A stretch of 64,000 bases of DNA from JASSUD01 sp031963415 (GCA_031963415.1 JASSUI010000001.1:1116001-1180000), one strand, 5' to 3'; numbered from the stretch's first letter, positions 46,387 through 55,107 are shown. Notes: a model not told the origin generated them from the sequence alone. Translations and numbers: made by a program.

Positions 46387-46998
46387 ATGACTCAATCACA
46401 CCAATCTTCAAAACAAAGTGGCAAAACATTGGTAGGCCTTGTGCTTGGGTTGATTATTGGGCTTGCCATTGCTGTCATTGTCGCGCTTTATATTACGCGC
46501 GGACCGACGCCATTAGTGTCAAAGCATCCGTCTACTAACGAAAAGGCGGACACTTCATCGGCTAACCCACTTGCACCGAATAAACTAGGCATCGCGCCCC
46601 CCGCTTCACGTGCGCGCGAAGACGAGCAATTTGATGACTCGCAAATTATTGAACTGCCAAAAGAAGAGCGTAGAGCCTCTAAGAATGCAGCTTCAAATAC
46701 CCGTAGCCCTGCTGCCTCGAACCCACCTTCATCCACACCTGCTGATGCAGCGAATACCGGATATTTTTTACAAGTAGGTGCCTATAAAACTGATACCGGA
46801 GCTGAACAGCAACGTGCTCATCTTGCGCTACAAGGGTTTGAGTCAAAAGTTTCGCAACGCGTCAGCGGCGATCTTATGTATTACCGAGTACGTGTTGGCC
46901 CATTTGCCAATTTTGATGAGATGAACCGCACGCGCCAACGACTTGCGGCAGCCGGCATTGATGCGATTGTGATTCGCTTTCAAAAGCAGGGATCCTAA
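46387..46998 (+). CDS. SPOR-domain membrane protein
   Basis: 203 residues: a short cytoplasmic tail, one membrane segment (about 14-38, TLVGLVLGLIIGLAIAVIVALYIT), a disordered Pro/Ala/Ser linker and a C-terminal SPOR domain (about 125-200, YFLQVGAYKTDTGAEQQRAHLALQG). SPOR domains bind denuded septal peptidoglycan, so it is likely a divisome-associated protein of the FtsN type. The ATG at 46387 is chosen because the preceding 44 open codons are repeat sequence. Its TAA stop starts a family B element. Confidence 0.9.
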   Translation: MTQSHQSSKQSGKTLVGLVLGLIIGLAIAVIVALYITRGPTPLVSKHPSTNEKADTSSANPLAPNKLGIAPPASRAREDEQFDDSQIIELPKEERRASKNAASNTRSPAASNPPSSTPADAANTGYFLQVGAYKTDTGAEQQRAHLALQGFESKVSQRVSGDLMYYRVRVGPFANFDEMNRTRQRLAAAGIDAIVIRFQKQGS

Positions 46999-47205
46999 AA
47001 TCTATTTACGATCTTTTTAAGAACTTGTTCAATATCTGTAAAAAGATAAGATTGAAAATAATGGGTATGTATGTTGAGGTTTCTTCGTCACCCTAACCTA
47101 AGATTCTGTGTCAATCTGCGTAGGGTGAGGCAAGGCACTGACCCCAACGTGCTTACCCAGCGGCTACCAGCCTCTCATCTTTACGCCTTTGAAAAAGTTC
47201 TTAGG
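46996..47205. repeat. Family B element between the SPOR gene and dsbA
   Basis: The left end TAAAATCTATTTACGATC includes the SPOR stop codon. The core contains TTGAGGTTTCTTCGTCACCC and ACCCCAACGTGCTTACC. The right end is GAAAAAGTTCTTAGG. Confidence 0.65.
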
Positions 47206-47261
47206 CAAGCCGCGCTAATTAACAATATTAAAAATATCCTAGCTACAAAAAGAGCCTATCC

Positions 47262-47897
47262 ATGAAAAAACTCCTCAGTTCACTAATTGCTTTTGCGTTG
47301 GCAATCACCGTAGCCTACGCTTCGCCGGCAGCACCCAAAGCAGGCACGGACTATCGCATTCTGAAGACAGCCAAACCCGTTAATGTTGCTGCCGACAAAA
47401 TTGAGGTCCTTGAATTTTTCTGGTACGGCTGCCCGCACTGTTATACATTTGAACCCATTTTGGCAGCTTGGCAACAAAAACAAAAAGCTGATGTGGTCTT
47501 TAAACGTGTGCCAATTGCGTTTAGAAAAGAATTTATTGCGCATCAAAAGCTTTACCACGTGATTGATACGTTGGGACTCACTAAACAACTCTCTGCCAAG
47601 ATTTTTGAAGAAATTCAGGTTGAGAAAAATTATTTATTGACACCCGAAGCACAGGCCGATTTCCTAGTGAAACACGGCATTAGCAAAGATAAATTTTTAA
47701 AAGAATATAACTCCTTTGGCATCGACAGCGCTGCGCGTCAAGACAGCAAATTAATGGCTGAATACGAAATTGATGGCGTTCCAACCATTATTGTGCAAGG
47801 CAAATATGAGACTTCACCGGCGATGACAAATGGCTTTGAAAGCACCGTCCAAGTGTTAGATTTTCTTATCGAACAAATTCGCGCTAAAAAAATGTAG
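47262..47897 (+). CDS. dsbA: Thiol:disulfide interchange protein DsbA
   Basis: A periplasmic oxidase that introduces disulfides in secreted proteins. 211 residues with an N-terminal signal peptide (cleavage probably after AYA, residue 20), active site CPHC at 57-60 inside a thioredoxin fold, and the cis-proline segment DGVPTIIV. It is located after argS and SPOR as in Burkholderia. Confidence 0.96.
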   Translation: MKKLLSSLIAFALAITVAYASPAAPKAGTDYRILKTAKPVNVAADKIEVLEFFWYGCPHCYTFEPILAAWQQKQKADVVFKRVPIAFRKEFIAHQKLYHVIDTLGLTKQLSAKIFEEIQVEKNYLLTPEAQADFLVKHGISKDKFLKEYNSFGIDSAARQDSKLMAEYEIDGVPTIIVQGKYETSPAMTNGFESTVQVLDFLIEQIRAKKM

Positions 47898-47965
47898 TAA
47901 AAGTTTGATAAGGGTATTCAAAAATTGCTAAGAAACTTTTTAGAGATCTATCAGCCTTTAAATAA

Positions 47966-48037
47966 ATTCTTCAGGAAACCTTGAATAAACTGAGAGTAGC
48001 ACCATATCTTCTATTCTCACTGATTTAGCGTTTCCTT
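47966..48037. repeat. Family D hairpin downstream of dsbA
   Basis: AGGAAACCTTGAATAAACTGAG and CTCACTGATTTAGCGTTTCCT are the arms, immediately followed by a family B element. Confidence 0.7.
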
Positions 48038-48211
48038 AAAGCCTGTTCAAGATTTCTAAACGGGAAGAGATTAAAAGTTATTGGTAAGCATGCTGGGGCC
48101 GTCCCTCACCCCAACCTACAGGTTCGTAGGTTGGGGTGACGAAGGAACCCCAACATGCCTACCGATAACCTCTTAAGATCCTCATCTTTGAGATCCTGAA
48201 CAGCCTCTTAA
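48038..48211. repeat. Complete family B element
   Basis: The best copy. Outer ends TAAAGCCTGTTCAAGATTTC and GAGATCCTGAACAGCCTCTTA are inverted repeats; an inner inverted pair is GGTAAGCATGCTGGGGCC / CCCCAACATGCCTACC; the centre GTAGGTTCGTAGGTTGGGGTG is also palindromic. It is nested between two family D copies, making a 340-bp stretch (47966-48306) of nothing but such elements. Confidence 0.85.
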
Positions 48212-48306
48212 GAAGGCATTGAATAAACAGGGAATAGCAGGCTAACCCACTATAGCCGCCCGGCAAATAATCATTGCCTTGCTCCCGACTTATTCCACGT
48301 CTCCTT
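48208..48306. repeat. Family D element upstream of the peptide-binding protein gene
   Basis: TTAAGAAGGCATTGAATAAACAGG and TGCTCCCGACTTATTCCACG are degraded inverted arms, ending in TCTCCTTAA. Confidence 0.65.
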
Positions 48307-48337
48307 AAACCAGTACTACTGTCATAAAGGATCATTT

Positions 48338-49936
48338 ATGCCCACAAAACTTCGTACCTTGATTCGGTTTGCAGTGGGGTTTCTATTCTTACCTTCCGCT
48401 GCTATGGCTCAATCATTAGCAGTTTGCACTGAAGCTAGTCCTGATGGCTTCGATGTTGTTCAGTACAACTCTCTTGTTACGACGAATGCTTCGGCCGATT
48501 TAATTTTTAATGGCTTAGTTGCATTTGATGAAGCGACTCGAAAAGTAGTACCAGCCCTCGCAACCAGCTGGGAGGTCAGTGCTGATGGCCGCACTTATAC
48601 TTTCCATCTGCGCCCTAAAGTACAGTTCCAGACGACTAATTATTTCAAGCCAACGCGCACATTTAATGCGGACGATGTGCTCTTTACTTTTGAACGGATG
48701 CTTAACCCACAGCACCCTTGGCATAAAGTAACAGGCCCCAGTGGATTTCCCCATGCGCAGGCAATGCAACTGCCTACACTTGTCAAAGCCATTCAAAAAA
48801 TTGATGCTAACACCGTACGCTTTGTGTTGAATGAGCCCAATGCAACGTTCTTGCCGGTGCTAACGATGGGCTTTGCATCGATCTATTCAGCTGAATATGC
48901 AAATCAACTTTTACAAACCAAGCACACTAATAATCTGAATGCACAACCTATTGGCACTGGCCCATTTATGTTACGCAGCTACCAAAAAGACGCGATTATT
49001 CGCTATGTAGCTAATCCTAACTATTGGGGCCCTCAGCCAAAAATCGCGCAGCTTGCGTATGTGATTACGCCTGACGCTGCAGTACGCGCGCAAAAGCTTA
49101 AGGCAGGGGAATGTGATATTGCTTTATCGCCTCGGCCACAGGATGTGTTTATGGCTAAGCGCGAGAAAAATATTAAGGTAGAAGAAACTCCTGCCTTTAT
49201 GACATCGTATGTCGCACTGAACACGCAACATAAGCCTTTTGATAATCCAAAAGTTCGGCAGGCAATTAATCTAGCTTTTGATCGTACTGCGTATATCAAA
49301 ACTATTTTCAGCAATACAGCCACACCCGCGTACCTTCCTTATCCACCGAACACGTGGAGTTACGCTAAAAATATTGCCCCCTATCCGTATAACCTAGCTC
49401 AAGCGAAGAAATTATTGGCCGAAGCAGGTTTTCCAAAAGGTTTCACGACCACTATTTGGACCCGGCCAACCGGTAGCACATTGAATCCAAACCCTAAAAC
49501 AGGTGCCGAATTGCTACAGGCCGATTTAGCAAAGATCGGCATTAAGGCACAGGTAAAAGTGATTGAATGGGGAGAGCTAATTCGAGAAGCTAAGCTTGGG
49601 CGGCATGATCTACTGTTTATGGGATGGGCTGGTGATAATGGTGACCCAGATAATTACTTAACGCCCCAATTTAGTTGCGCAGCAGTAAAGTCTGGCACTA
49701 ACTTCACTCGCTTTTGTAATCCAGCTCTAGATAAATTAATTACTGAAGGTAAAACCAGCCTCGTTCAAGCCCAACGCGCACAGTCTTACATGGCAGCGCA
49801 GAAAATTATTCATGAGCAGGCACTTTGGTTGCCTATTGCTTATCCAATGGCTACCGCGCTAATGAAAAATAAAATATCGGGATACCAAATCAGCCCATTT
49901 GGTCGACAAAATTTTACGGCGGTAAGGGTAAATTAA
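48338..49936 (+). CDS. ABC transporter periplasmic peptide-binding protein (DppA-like)
   Basis: 532 residues with a signal peptide (cleavage about after AMA, residue 24) and the SBP_bac_5 fold: VVQYNSLVTTNASADLIFNGLVAFD, DDVLFTFERMLNPQHPWHK, and MGWAGDNGDPDNYLTPQFSC near the C-terminus, close to the DppA pattern. It would bind dipeptides or perhaps haem outside the inner membrane. No permease or ATPase genes accompany it here; they must lie elsewhere or the protein serves a shared transporter. AAAGGATC precedes the start. Confidence 0.92.
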   Translation: MPTKLRTLIRFAVGFLFLPSAAMAQSLAVCTEASPDGFDVVQYNSLVTTNASADLIFNGLVAFDEATRKVVPALATSWEVSADGRTYTFHLRPKVQFQTTNYFKPTRTFNADDVLFTFERMLNPQHPWHKVTGPSGFPHAQAMQLPTLVKAIQKIDANTVRFVLNEPNATFLPVLTMGFASIYSAEYANQLLQTKHTNNLNAQPIGTGPFMLRSYQKDAIIRYVANPNYWGPQPKIAQLAYVITPDAAVRAQKLKAGECDIALSPRPQDVFMAKREKNIKVEETPAFMTSYVALNTQHKPFDNPKVRQAINLAFDRTAYIKTIFSNTATPAYLPYPPNTWSYAKNIAPYPYNLAQAKKLLAEAGFPKGFTTTIWTRPTGSTLNPNPKTGAELLQADLAKIGIKAQVKVIEWGELIREAKLGRHDLLFMGWAGDNGDPDNYLTPQFSCAAVKSGTNFTRFCNPALDKLITEGKTSLVQAQRAQSYMAAQKIIHEQALWLPIAYPMATALMKNKISGYQISPFGRQNFTAVRVN

Positions 49937-50053
49937 ATGATTATTACTCTGCGCGGCGCATTTTATGATACCGCGCAAAGTAAGTTATTATTGTTATCAT
50001 TTAAATAGATGCATTAATATCGCATATAGGCGATTATTCATTTATATGTAGTT

Positions 50054-51235
50054 TCAATAATCTAGCAGAGTTATACCGGACACAGTTGAAGCTATACTAG
50101 CTTTACGTGGATGTGTATACGCGTAATCAAATACCGTTGAAAGTGCTGGCGCGCTATTTCTCCAACGACGAGAAAATAATTTTCTTTTTTCTTGCGCTGG
50201 ATATATCACTTCTTCCAGATATATTTTTTCTCTATTTAAATTAGGTTTTTTGTTTATTTTTTCCAAAACCATTTCTATAATTTTTTCAATAACAATATTT
50301 TTTAGAATATTTTCTATAAATTTTTCAGTAACAATATTTTTTATGGTATTTTTTAAATACAATTCCAATTTTTTTTCTACTGAATACTTTATTTTACTAT
50401 CCAACTTATCATCTAATTCTAATACAGTGTGAATTTTATTTAATTCACACTGTATATTTTTAAAAGCTTTATTTTTTGGAACAAAAAATAATTGATGAGC
50501 CAATGAGGCAAGCAACAACAAGCACCCAATAATCGCAGGACTGTCGGTTTTAATGCCTTTCTCACTACAATAAATGTTATATAAAGAATTAGCAAACGCC
50601 ATAACAAGATAGCAAAAAGAAAAATTAACAAAAAATGTTAATAGAATAGATTTATTTCTCTGCTTACTTAGCTCATCATTTAATTTATTTATTAAATTCT
50701 TGTTTTGCTGCGACGATAAGATATTATTGTATTTATCTCTCGAGATCTGATAGTTACGATCATATTTATTGTCGTAAAAAATATTTCCCCATTTTTTTAA
50801 TTCCTTTATTGCTTGTATCTCTGGTGCTTGCTCTGATTCAAGTTTACCAATCATTTTCTCTAAAATATTCATTTGAAGATTGATTGAGCTTGAGTCATTA
50901 AAAGGAGAAATAATTTGTACTCTCTCAAATAGAGACCAGAATATATGTACATCTTCTATAAGAAGAGGATTATTTTCCGGATTATCCGCAGCTGGGGTAA
51001 TCCCAAATGAGCTGTAATTTACTACACCCTCTGCTACCACACCCATAGGATTGCGCAGAAATCGGCGCTTTTCCCCTCGCTGAACTAGGCCCTCTTCCAT
51101 ATCATCCAAGAGCGAGTTAATCGGCCTAAATGAGATCCCATCGCTGGCTTGCTGATTGGGTTTGTTCAATTGTTTTACAGCTGGGATTTTATGTACCTGT
51201 AGGTAGGTTGGCGGCGTAATGCCCAATCTTGTCAT
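50054..51235 (-). CDS. Unknown membrane protein with N-terminal PPTY motif, effector candidate
   Basis: 393 residues, not recognised. TPPTYLQ at residues 7-13 is a PPxY motif (codons 51203-51214). The N-terminal 100 residues have ordinary composition, while the rest is strongly AT-rich. Two adjacent hydrophobic segments (about 198-222 and 230-252) would form a membrane hairpin. Residues 295-335 hold near-repeats of the type NIVxEKxIExxLK, probably a coiled coil. AAGGAG lies 8 nt before the ATG. No hrpII-like box is seen upstream, unlike the other effector candidates. The hairpin-plus-coiled-coil layout resembles type III translocator-like or host-membrane-inserted proteins, but this is a guess. 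Confidence 0.6.
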   Translation of the reverse strand: MTRLGITPPTYLQVHKIPAVKQLNKPNQQASDGISFRPINSLLDDMEEGLVQRGEKRRFLRNPMGVVAEGVVNYSSFGITPAADNPENNPLLIEDVHIFWSLFERVQIISPFNDSSSINLQMNILEKMIGKLESEQAPEIQAIKELKKWGNIFYDNKYDRNYQISRDKYNNILSSQQNKNLINKLNDELSKQRNKSILLTFFVNFSFCYLVMAFANSLYNIYCSEKGIKTDSPAIIGCLLLLASLAHQLFFVPKNKAFKNIQCELNKIHTVLELDDKLDSKIKYSVEKKLELYLKNTIKNIVTEKFIENILKNIVIEKIIEMVLEKINKKPNLNREKIYLEEVIYPAQEKRKLFSRRWRNSAPALSTVFDYAYTHPRKASIASTVSGITLLDY

Positions 51236-51536
51236 CTTCCGTCTCCTTATTTGATATTTATTTTAGCGGGCGATCTTATTACTAATCGACCTTACACGCC
51301 AGCTTATTTCGATCCTATTTCTATAATTTTTTAAGGTCTTTCCCTCAGAAAAAGAGCCAGAGAGAGGTAAAGAATAGATCAAGGAGTAAACCTTATTGAC
51401 GTTCTGCCCAACGCCTCAGATTTGACTAAACGCTTTAAGAATGAATGCGATAACGCGCGCAAAAAATCCGCATGAGCTAAAAAAGCGACATACGTTAGAG
51501 TAATGCTTGAATTTTTAGACGGCTTCTGAGAAGCTC

Positions 51537-51605
51537 TGAGGAAACCTCTGCATGACCCCTACCATTAAAGTAGTACAGCAAGGGGTATGCAGAAGAGGTT
51601 TCTCG
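51537..51605. repeat. Family E hairpin upstream of the dioxygenase gene
   Basis: GAGGAAACCTCTGCATGACCCC and GGGGTATGCAGAAGAGGTTTC are near-perfect inverted arms with a 30-nt loop. It overlaps a possible upstream ATG (51587) of the next gene. Confidence 0.75.
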
Positions 51606-51628
51606 AGCAAAACATTTTCAGAGAAAAC

Positions 51629-52492
51629 ATGACAGAGCTCTCCTTATCAGAACAAATTTCAACACTGCGCGAACAAGGGTTTGTCGTTGTGCGTTCCCTT
51701 GTTGATCAAGCACATTGCACTGCAATGAAGCAAATAGCTGAACAAGCGCTGGCACAAAAAGTTTCACCAGTTGAATTTGAAGCTGATTTGCGCTATCCAG
51801 GTGCTCCTACATCAAGGGATTCCGAAGGTGGCGAAACGATACGCAGATTACTTAATGCTTACGGGCGTGACTTAAGTTTCCAAGAATGGGCTTGCTCTCC
51901 TTTTATTCGAGCTTGGATGCAAGCATATTTCGATACGCCCGTGCTTCTATCGCAAACCCACCATAACTGCATCATGACTAAGCATCCTACCTATGGCAGC
52001 CTGACTGGCTGGCATCGTGATGCACGCTACTGGTCTTTTGAGCAAGATGATTTAGTTTCTGTATGGCTCGCCCTTGGCACAGAAAAAATTGAGAATGGAG
52101 CGTTGTGGTTTATCCCCAAATCCCACCAACTTGAGTTACCTGCTGAATGCTTTGATGAACAGGCTTTTTTCCGTACCGATCTGCCAGGTAACGCTGCACT
52201 CATTCGTACTGCTGTTTCGCCTGAACTTAATGCTGGCGATGTTGTTTTTTTTCACTGCAATACTTTGCATTCAGCAGAGCAAAATCGCACCAATCAGGTC
52301 AAACTTTCTTTGGTTTTCACTTATCACAGCGTAGATAATGCGCCCCTACCTAACACCCGCTCATCAGCCAAATCTGAGGTATTGTTAGAGCATTTTTCCG
52401 ATAACTCACAAACTGAGCCATCTCACCCAAACAATATAGGATTAATGCAAGCAGGAATTGCACAAAGACCAAGCATTCAAGAAGTACGCTAA
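51629..52492 (+). CDS. PhyH-family Fe(II)/2-oxoglutarate dioxygenase
   Basis: 287 residues resembling phytanoyl-CoA dioxygenase and ectoine hydroxylase. It begins LREQGFVVVRSLVD. Iron ligands are likely in GWHRDARYW (HxD) and the distal His in FFHCNTLHSAEQNRT, where the Arg would hold 2-oxoglutarate. The substrate is unknown; such enzymes often hydroxylate small metabolites. ATG at 51629 (MTELSLSEQ) is chosen since the upstream 14 codons come from a repeat. A drug exporter gene follows 560 nt later, which is only suggestive of a metabolite theme. Confidence 0.82.
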   Translation: MTELSLSEQISTLREQGFVVVRSLVDQAHCTAMKQIAEQALAQKVSPVEFEADLRYPGAPTSRDSEGGETIRRLLNAYGRDLSFQEWACSPFIRAWMQAYFDTPVLLSQTHHNCIMTKHPTYGSLTGWHRDARYWSFEQDDLVSVWLALGTEKIENGALWFIPKSHQLELPAECFDEQAFFRTDLPGNAALIRTAVSPELNAGDVVFFHCNTLHSAEQNRTNQVKLSLVFTYHSVDNAPLPNTRSSAKSEVLLEHFSDNSQTEPSHPNNIGLMQAGIAQRPSIQEVR

Positions 52493-52606
52493 TTGAATAG
52501 AACGTAAAAAACTATGAGTATGAGTGACTTATATACAGCTTCTTATTTATTTGTGAGCTGTATATAAATTTGGCGCTTATTATGTTTATTGCTTTTTCTT
52601 TGGACG

Positions 52607-52666
52607 AAAAAAAACCCGCTCTATGAGCGGGTGAAGTCCATATCAGGAGGAGATATGGAGGAGACA
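52607..52666 (-). ncRNA. Candidate anti-Shine-Dalgarno small RNA (NcS27-like)
   Basis: A 60-nt transcript is predicted on the minus strand. Promoter: TTGCAA (52701-52696), 17-nt spacer, TAGTAT (52678-52673), giving a start near 52666. Hairpin 1 is CCATATC/GATATGG (52658-52638) with a 7-nt loop UCCUCCU, the perfect complement of AGGAGGA. Hairpin 2 is CCCGCTC/GAGCGGG (52631-52615) followed by eight U, a textbook terminator. Short conserved Burkholderiales sRNAs with exposed UCCU loops, such as NcS27, have this layout as I remember it; identity was not checked. The rest of the gap 52493-53050 shows only a partial family E end. Confidence 0.65.
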
Positions 52667-52907
52667 ATCGAGATACTAACGGGTTATATAGTCAGTTGCA
52701 ACATCTTTTTTAAGATTTTTCTTAAATCTTAAAATTTTTACAGGTGAACACCTTAAGAAAAATCTGTATAACTCGCTGCAAAAAACGCTTTTGTTGTCAA
52801 TATAACTAATAGCTAAGACAAAACAGCCTCTAGAATATAAGGTTCTAGCGTGTATATCACCTCATTTATGACTTAAAGCACGCTTAATAGATAGTATGCG
52901 TGCCCGC

Positions 52908-52940
52908 GAAGAACTTCTGCACAATCCCTTTAGGCAACGC
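52908..52940. repeat. Family E end fragment
   Basis: GAAGAACTTCTGCACAATCCC matches the left end of family E copies. No right end was found before the MFS gene. Confidence 0.4.
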
Positions 52941-53050
52941 TATAACTCATTTCAAGTAAGCGAACTGTCTAACCACAGCATATCAAGCCTTTGAGGATAT
53001 GTAGAGATTCGTTAATCATAAAAAAAACTTTAAATGCTATAGGAACCTGC

Positions 53051-54619
53051 ATGGCCCATGCTTCGTCTAGCTCATCAAAAACCCTATCATCGTCCAAACT
53101 TCCACCACTCTCAGGCTTTCCTCTCGCTCTGCTAACACTAGGGCTTGCACTTGGCAACTTTATGGAAGTGCTCGATACGTCTATTGCGAATGTTGCGATT
53201 CCAAATATTGCCGGCAATCTTGGTGTGGCAACCAGTCAAGGCACTTGGGTTATTAGTTCGTATGCAGTTGCTTCTGCTATTGCTGTGCCGCTAACGGGTT
53301 GGTTAGCACGCCGTATCGGTGAGGTGCGTCTATTTACCACATCCGTCGTACTTTTCACGATAACGTCAATGCTATGCGGTTTCGCCCATAACTTTGAGGC
53401 GCTGATTGCCTTTCGCTTGCTCCAAGGCCTTGTCTCTGGTCCGATGGTGCCCTTGTCACAAACTATCTTATTACGTAGCTACCCAGAAGAACGGCGTGGG
53501 CTTGCGCTTGGTCTATGGGCAATGACAGTCGTCATCGCTCCGATTTCTGGCCCCCTATTAGGTGGCTGGATCACAGAAAATTATACGTGGCCATGGATTT
53601 TTTATATTAATGCGCCAGTTGGGCTGTTCTCTGCATTTATCTGTACCACTTTGTTGCGCGGGCGAGAAACCAAAATCATTAAACAGCGTATTGATATGGT
53701 TGGGCTTGTGCTTTTAGTATTGGGTGTCGGTAGCTTACAAATGATGCTAGATCTAGGTAAAGATCACGACTGGTTCAATTCTTCATTTATTTTGCTACTT
53801 GCGATTTTCTCGGCGATTACGCTTTCACTAATGCTTATGTGGGAGGTTACGGAGAAGGATCCTATTATTGATCTTTCTTTGTTTAAAGATCGCAATTTTT
53901 CACTAGGTACGCTTATCGTATCACTTGGTTTTATTGCGTTTTTCGGCTCAGTCGTGATCTTTCCACTCTGGCTACAAACCGTCATGGGCTACACAGCTAG
54001 CTTAGCCGGGTTTGCTACGGCACTTATAGGAGTATTTGCACTGGTTTTATCACCTTTAATCGGCGGTAACTTACACAAACTCAATTTACGCATGCTTGCC
54101 AGCTTTGCTTTTGTCGTTTTTGCTCTGGTCTCTTACTGCAATTCTCTTTTTAACCTTGATACATCATTTGGCTATATTGCTCTACCCAGACTCTTACAGG
54201 GCGTTGGCGCCGCTTGCTTTTTCGTTCCAATGACGAGAATTACACTTTCTAGCATCAATACAGATCGACTTGCTAGTGCAACAGGTTTATCAAACTTTTT
54301 ACGTACGCTTGCAGGAGCAATTGGCACAGCGGTCAGTACCACCTTTTGGGAAAATAACGCTATCTATCATCATGCAAGATTAACCGAGTCGATTAGCGCT
54401 TACTCAGCCAATACTCAAGAATATCTTAATAAATTGGCGCAGTTAGGCATAACTGGGCCAGCTGCTTATGGAAGCTTAGAGCAAACTGTTTTGCAACAAG
54501 CTTATATGATGTCAACCAATGATTTTTTCTTGATTGTAGGAACATGCTTTTTGGCACTCGCAGCATTAGTATGGATTACTAAGCCAAAGAGAGGAGTTGC
54601 CTCAATTATGGAGCATTGA
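53051..54619 (+). CDS. EmrB/QacA-type MFS drug:proton antiporter (DHA2 family)
   Basis: About 522 residues with some 14 hydrophobic segments. It starts FPLALLTLGLALGNFMEVLDTSIANVAIPNIAGNLG, the DHA2 signature, followed by ISSYAVASAIAVPLTGWLARRIGEVR and motif C-like GPLLGGWITENYTWPWIFYINAPVG. It would export lipophilic drugs or metabolites, usually with an EmrA adaptor, but no EmrA gene is adjacent. ATG at 53051 has AGGAA 5 nt upstream; an open upstream extension of 20 codons is unlikely to be translated. Confidence 0.92.
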   Translation: MAHASSSSSKTLSSSKLPPLSGFPLALLTLGLALGNFMEVLDTSIANVAIPNIAGNLGVATSQGTWVISSYAVASAIAVPLTGWLARRIGEVRLFTTSVVLFTITSMLCGFAHNFEALIAFRLLQGLVSGPMVPLSQTILLRSYPEERRGLALGLWAMTVVIAPISGPLLGGWITENYTWPWIFYINAPVGLFSAFICTTLLRGRETKIIKQRIDMVGLVLLVLGVGSLQMMLDLGKDHDWFNSSFILLLAIFSAITLSLMLMWEVTEKDPIIDLSLFKDRNFSLGTLIVSLGFIAFFGSVVIFPLWLQTVMGYTASLAGFATALIGVFALVLSPLIGGNLHKLNLRMLASFAFVVFALVSYCNSLFNLDTSFGYIALPRLLQGVGAACFFVPMTRITLSSINTDRLASATGLSNFLRTLAGAIGTAVSTTFWENNAIYHHARLTESISAYSANTQEYLNKLAQLGITGPAAYGSLEQTVLQQAYMMSTNDFFLIVGTCFLALAALVWITKPKRGVASIMEH

Positions 54620-54632
54620 AAATGCTATTTGA

Positions 54633-54868
54633 AAACCTGCTTATAAATTGTTTAAAAGGTTAGAAAGCGCAGGTGCCCCTTAGTTAGTTAAACCTCGTTC
54701 TTTTTGGGGGTACATGAGGATTGGATTACGAGCACTTCCCAGTGTTCAACAAATATGCCAATCATGGCCTTTTAGGCAATTCGTAGATGGGCTTCAAGGA
54801 AAAGTCTCTGCATCAGACTGCTTGCTGTGCTTTCTAAGCTTTTAGACGATTTGTAAGTAGATTCTTAA
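54633..54868. repeat. Degenerate family A sequences
   Basis: AACCTGCTTATAAATTGTTT (54634-54653), GTACATGAGGATTGGATTACG, then CCTTTTAGGCAATTCGTAGA and a second right-end copy TTTTAGACGATTTGTAAGTAG. They look like one or two decayed copies downstream of the MFS gene. Confidence 0.5.
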
Positions 54869-55107
54869 GCAAATTCTGAAATAGCCAAATGTCTGAGAGG
54901 AATTTTCGTTTATAAGCATTACACTGCGCTTTTATCTTAGATAAAGCATGATAAGAGCCGGGTATGATAGTCCCTAACATTAACCGCCGGCTGCCTTTAC
55001 CGATGTTAAAGCACTTCTCGAATGACTTACGACTTTGTCGCCACTCGATTACATCTAGACAAGCAGGATCTTGCATTGTCGGTCTCTGGAGAAAGACTCC
55101 AAAGCTA

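Noticed and set aside
51236..51500. hrpII-type box upstream of the PPTY membrane protein
   Set aside because: No CGAA-N16-CGAA (the minus-strand form) or single-mismatch version was found in this stretch.
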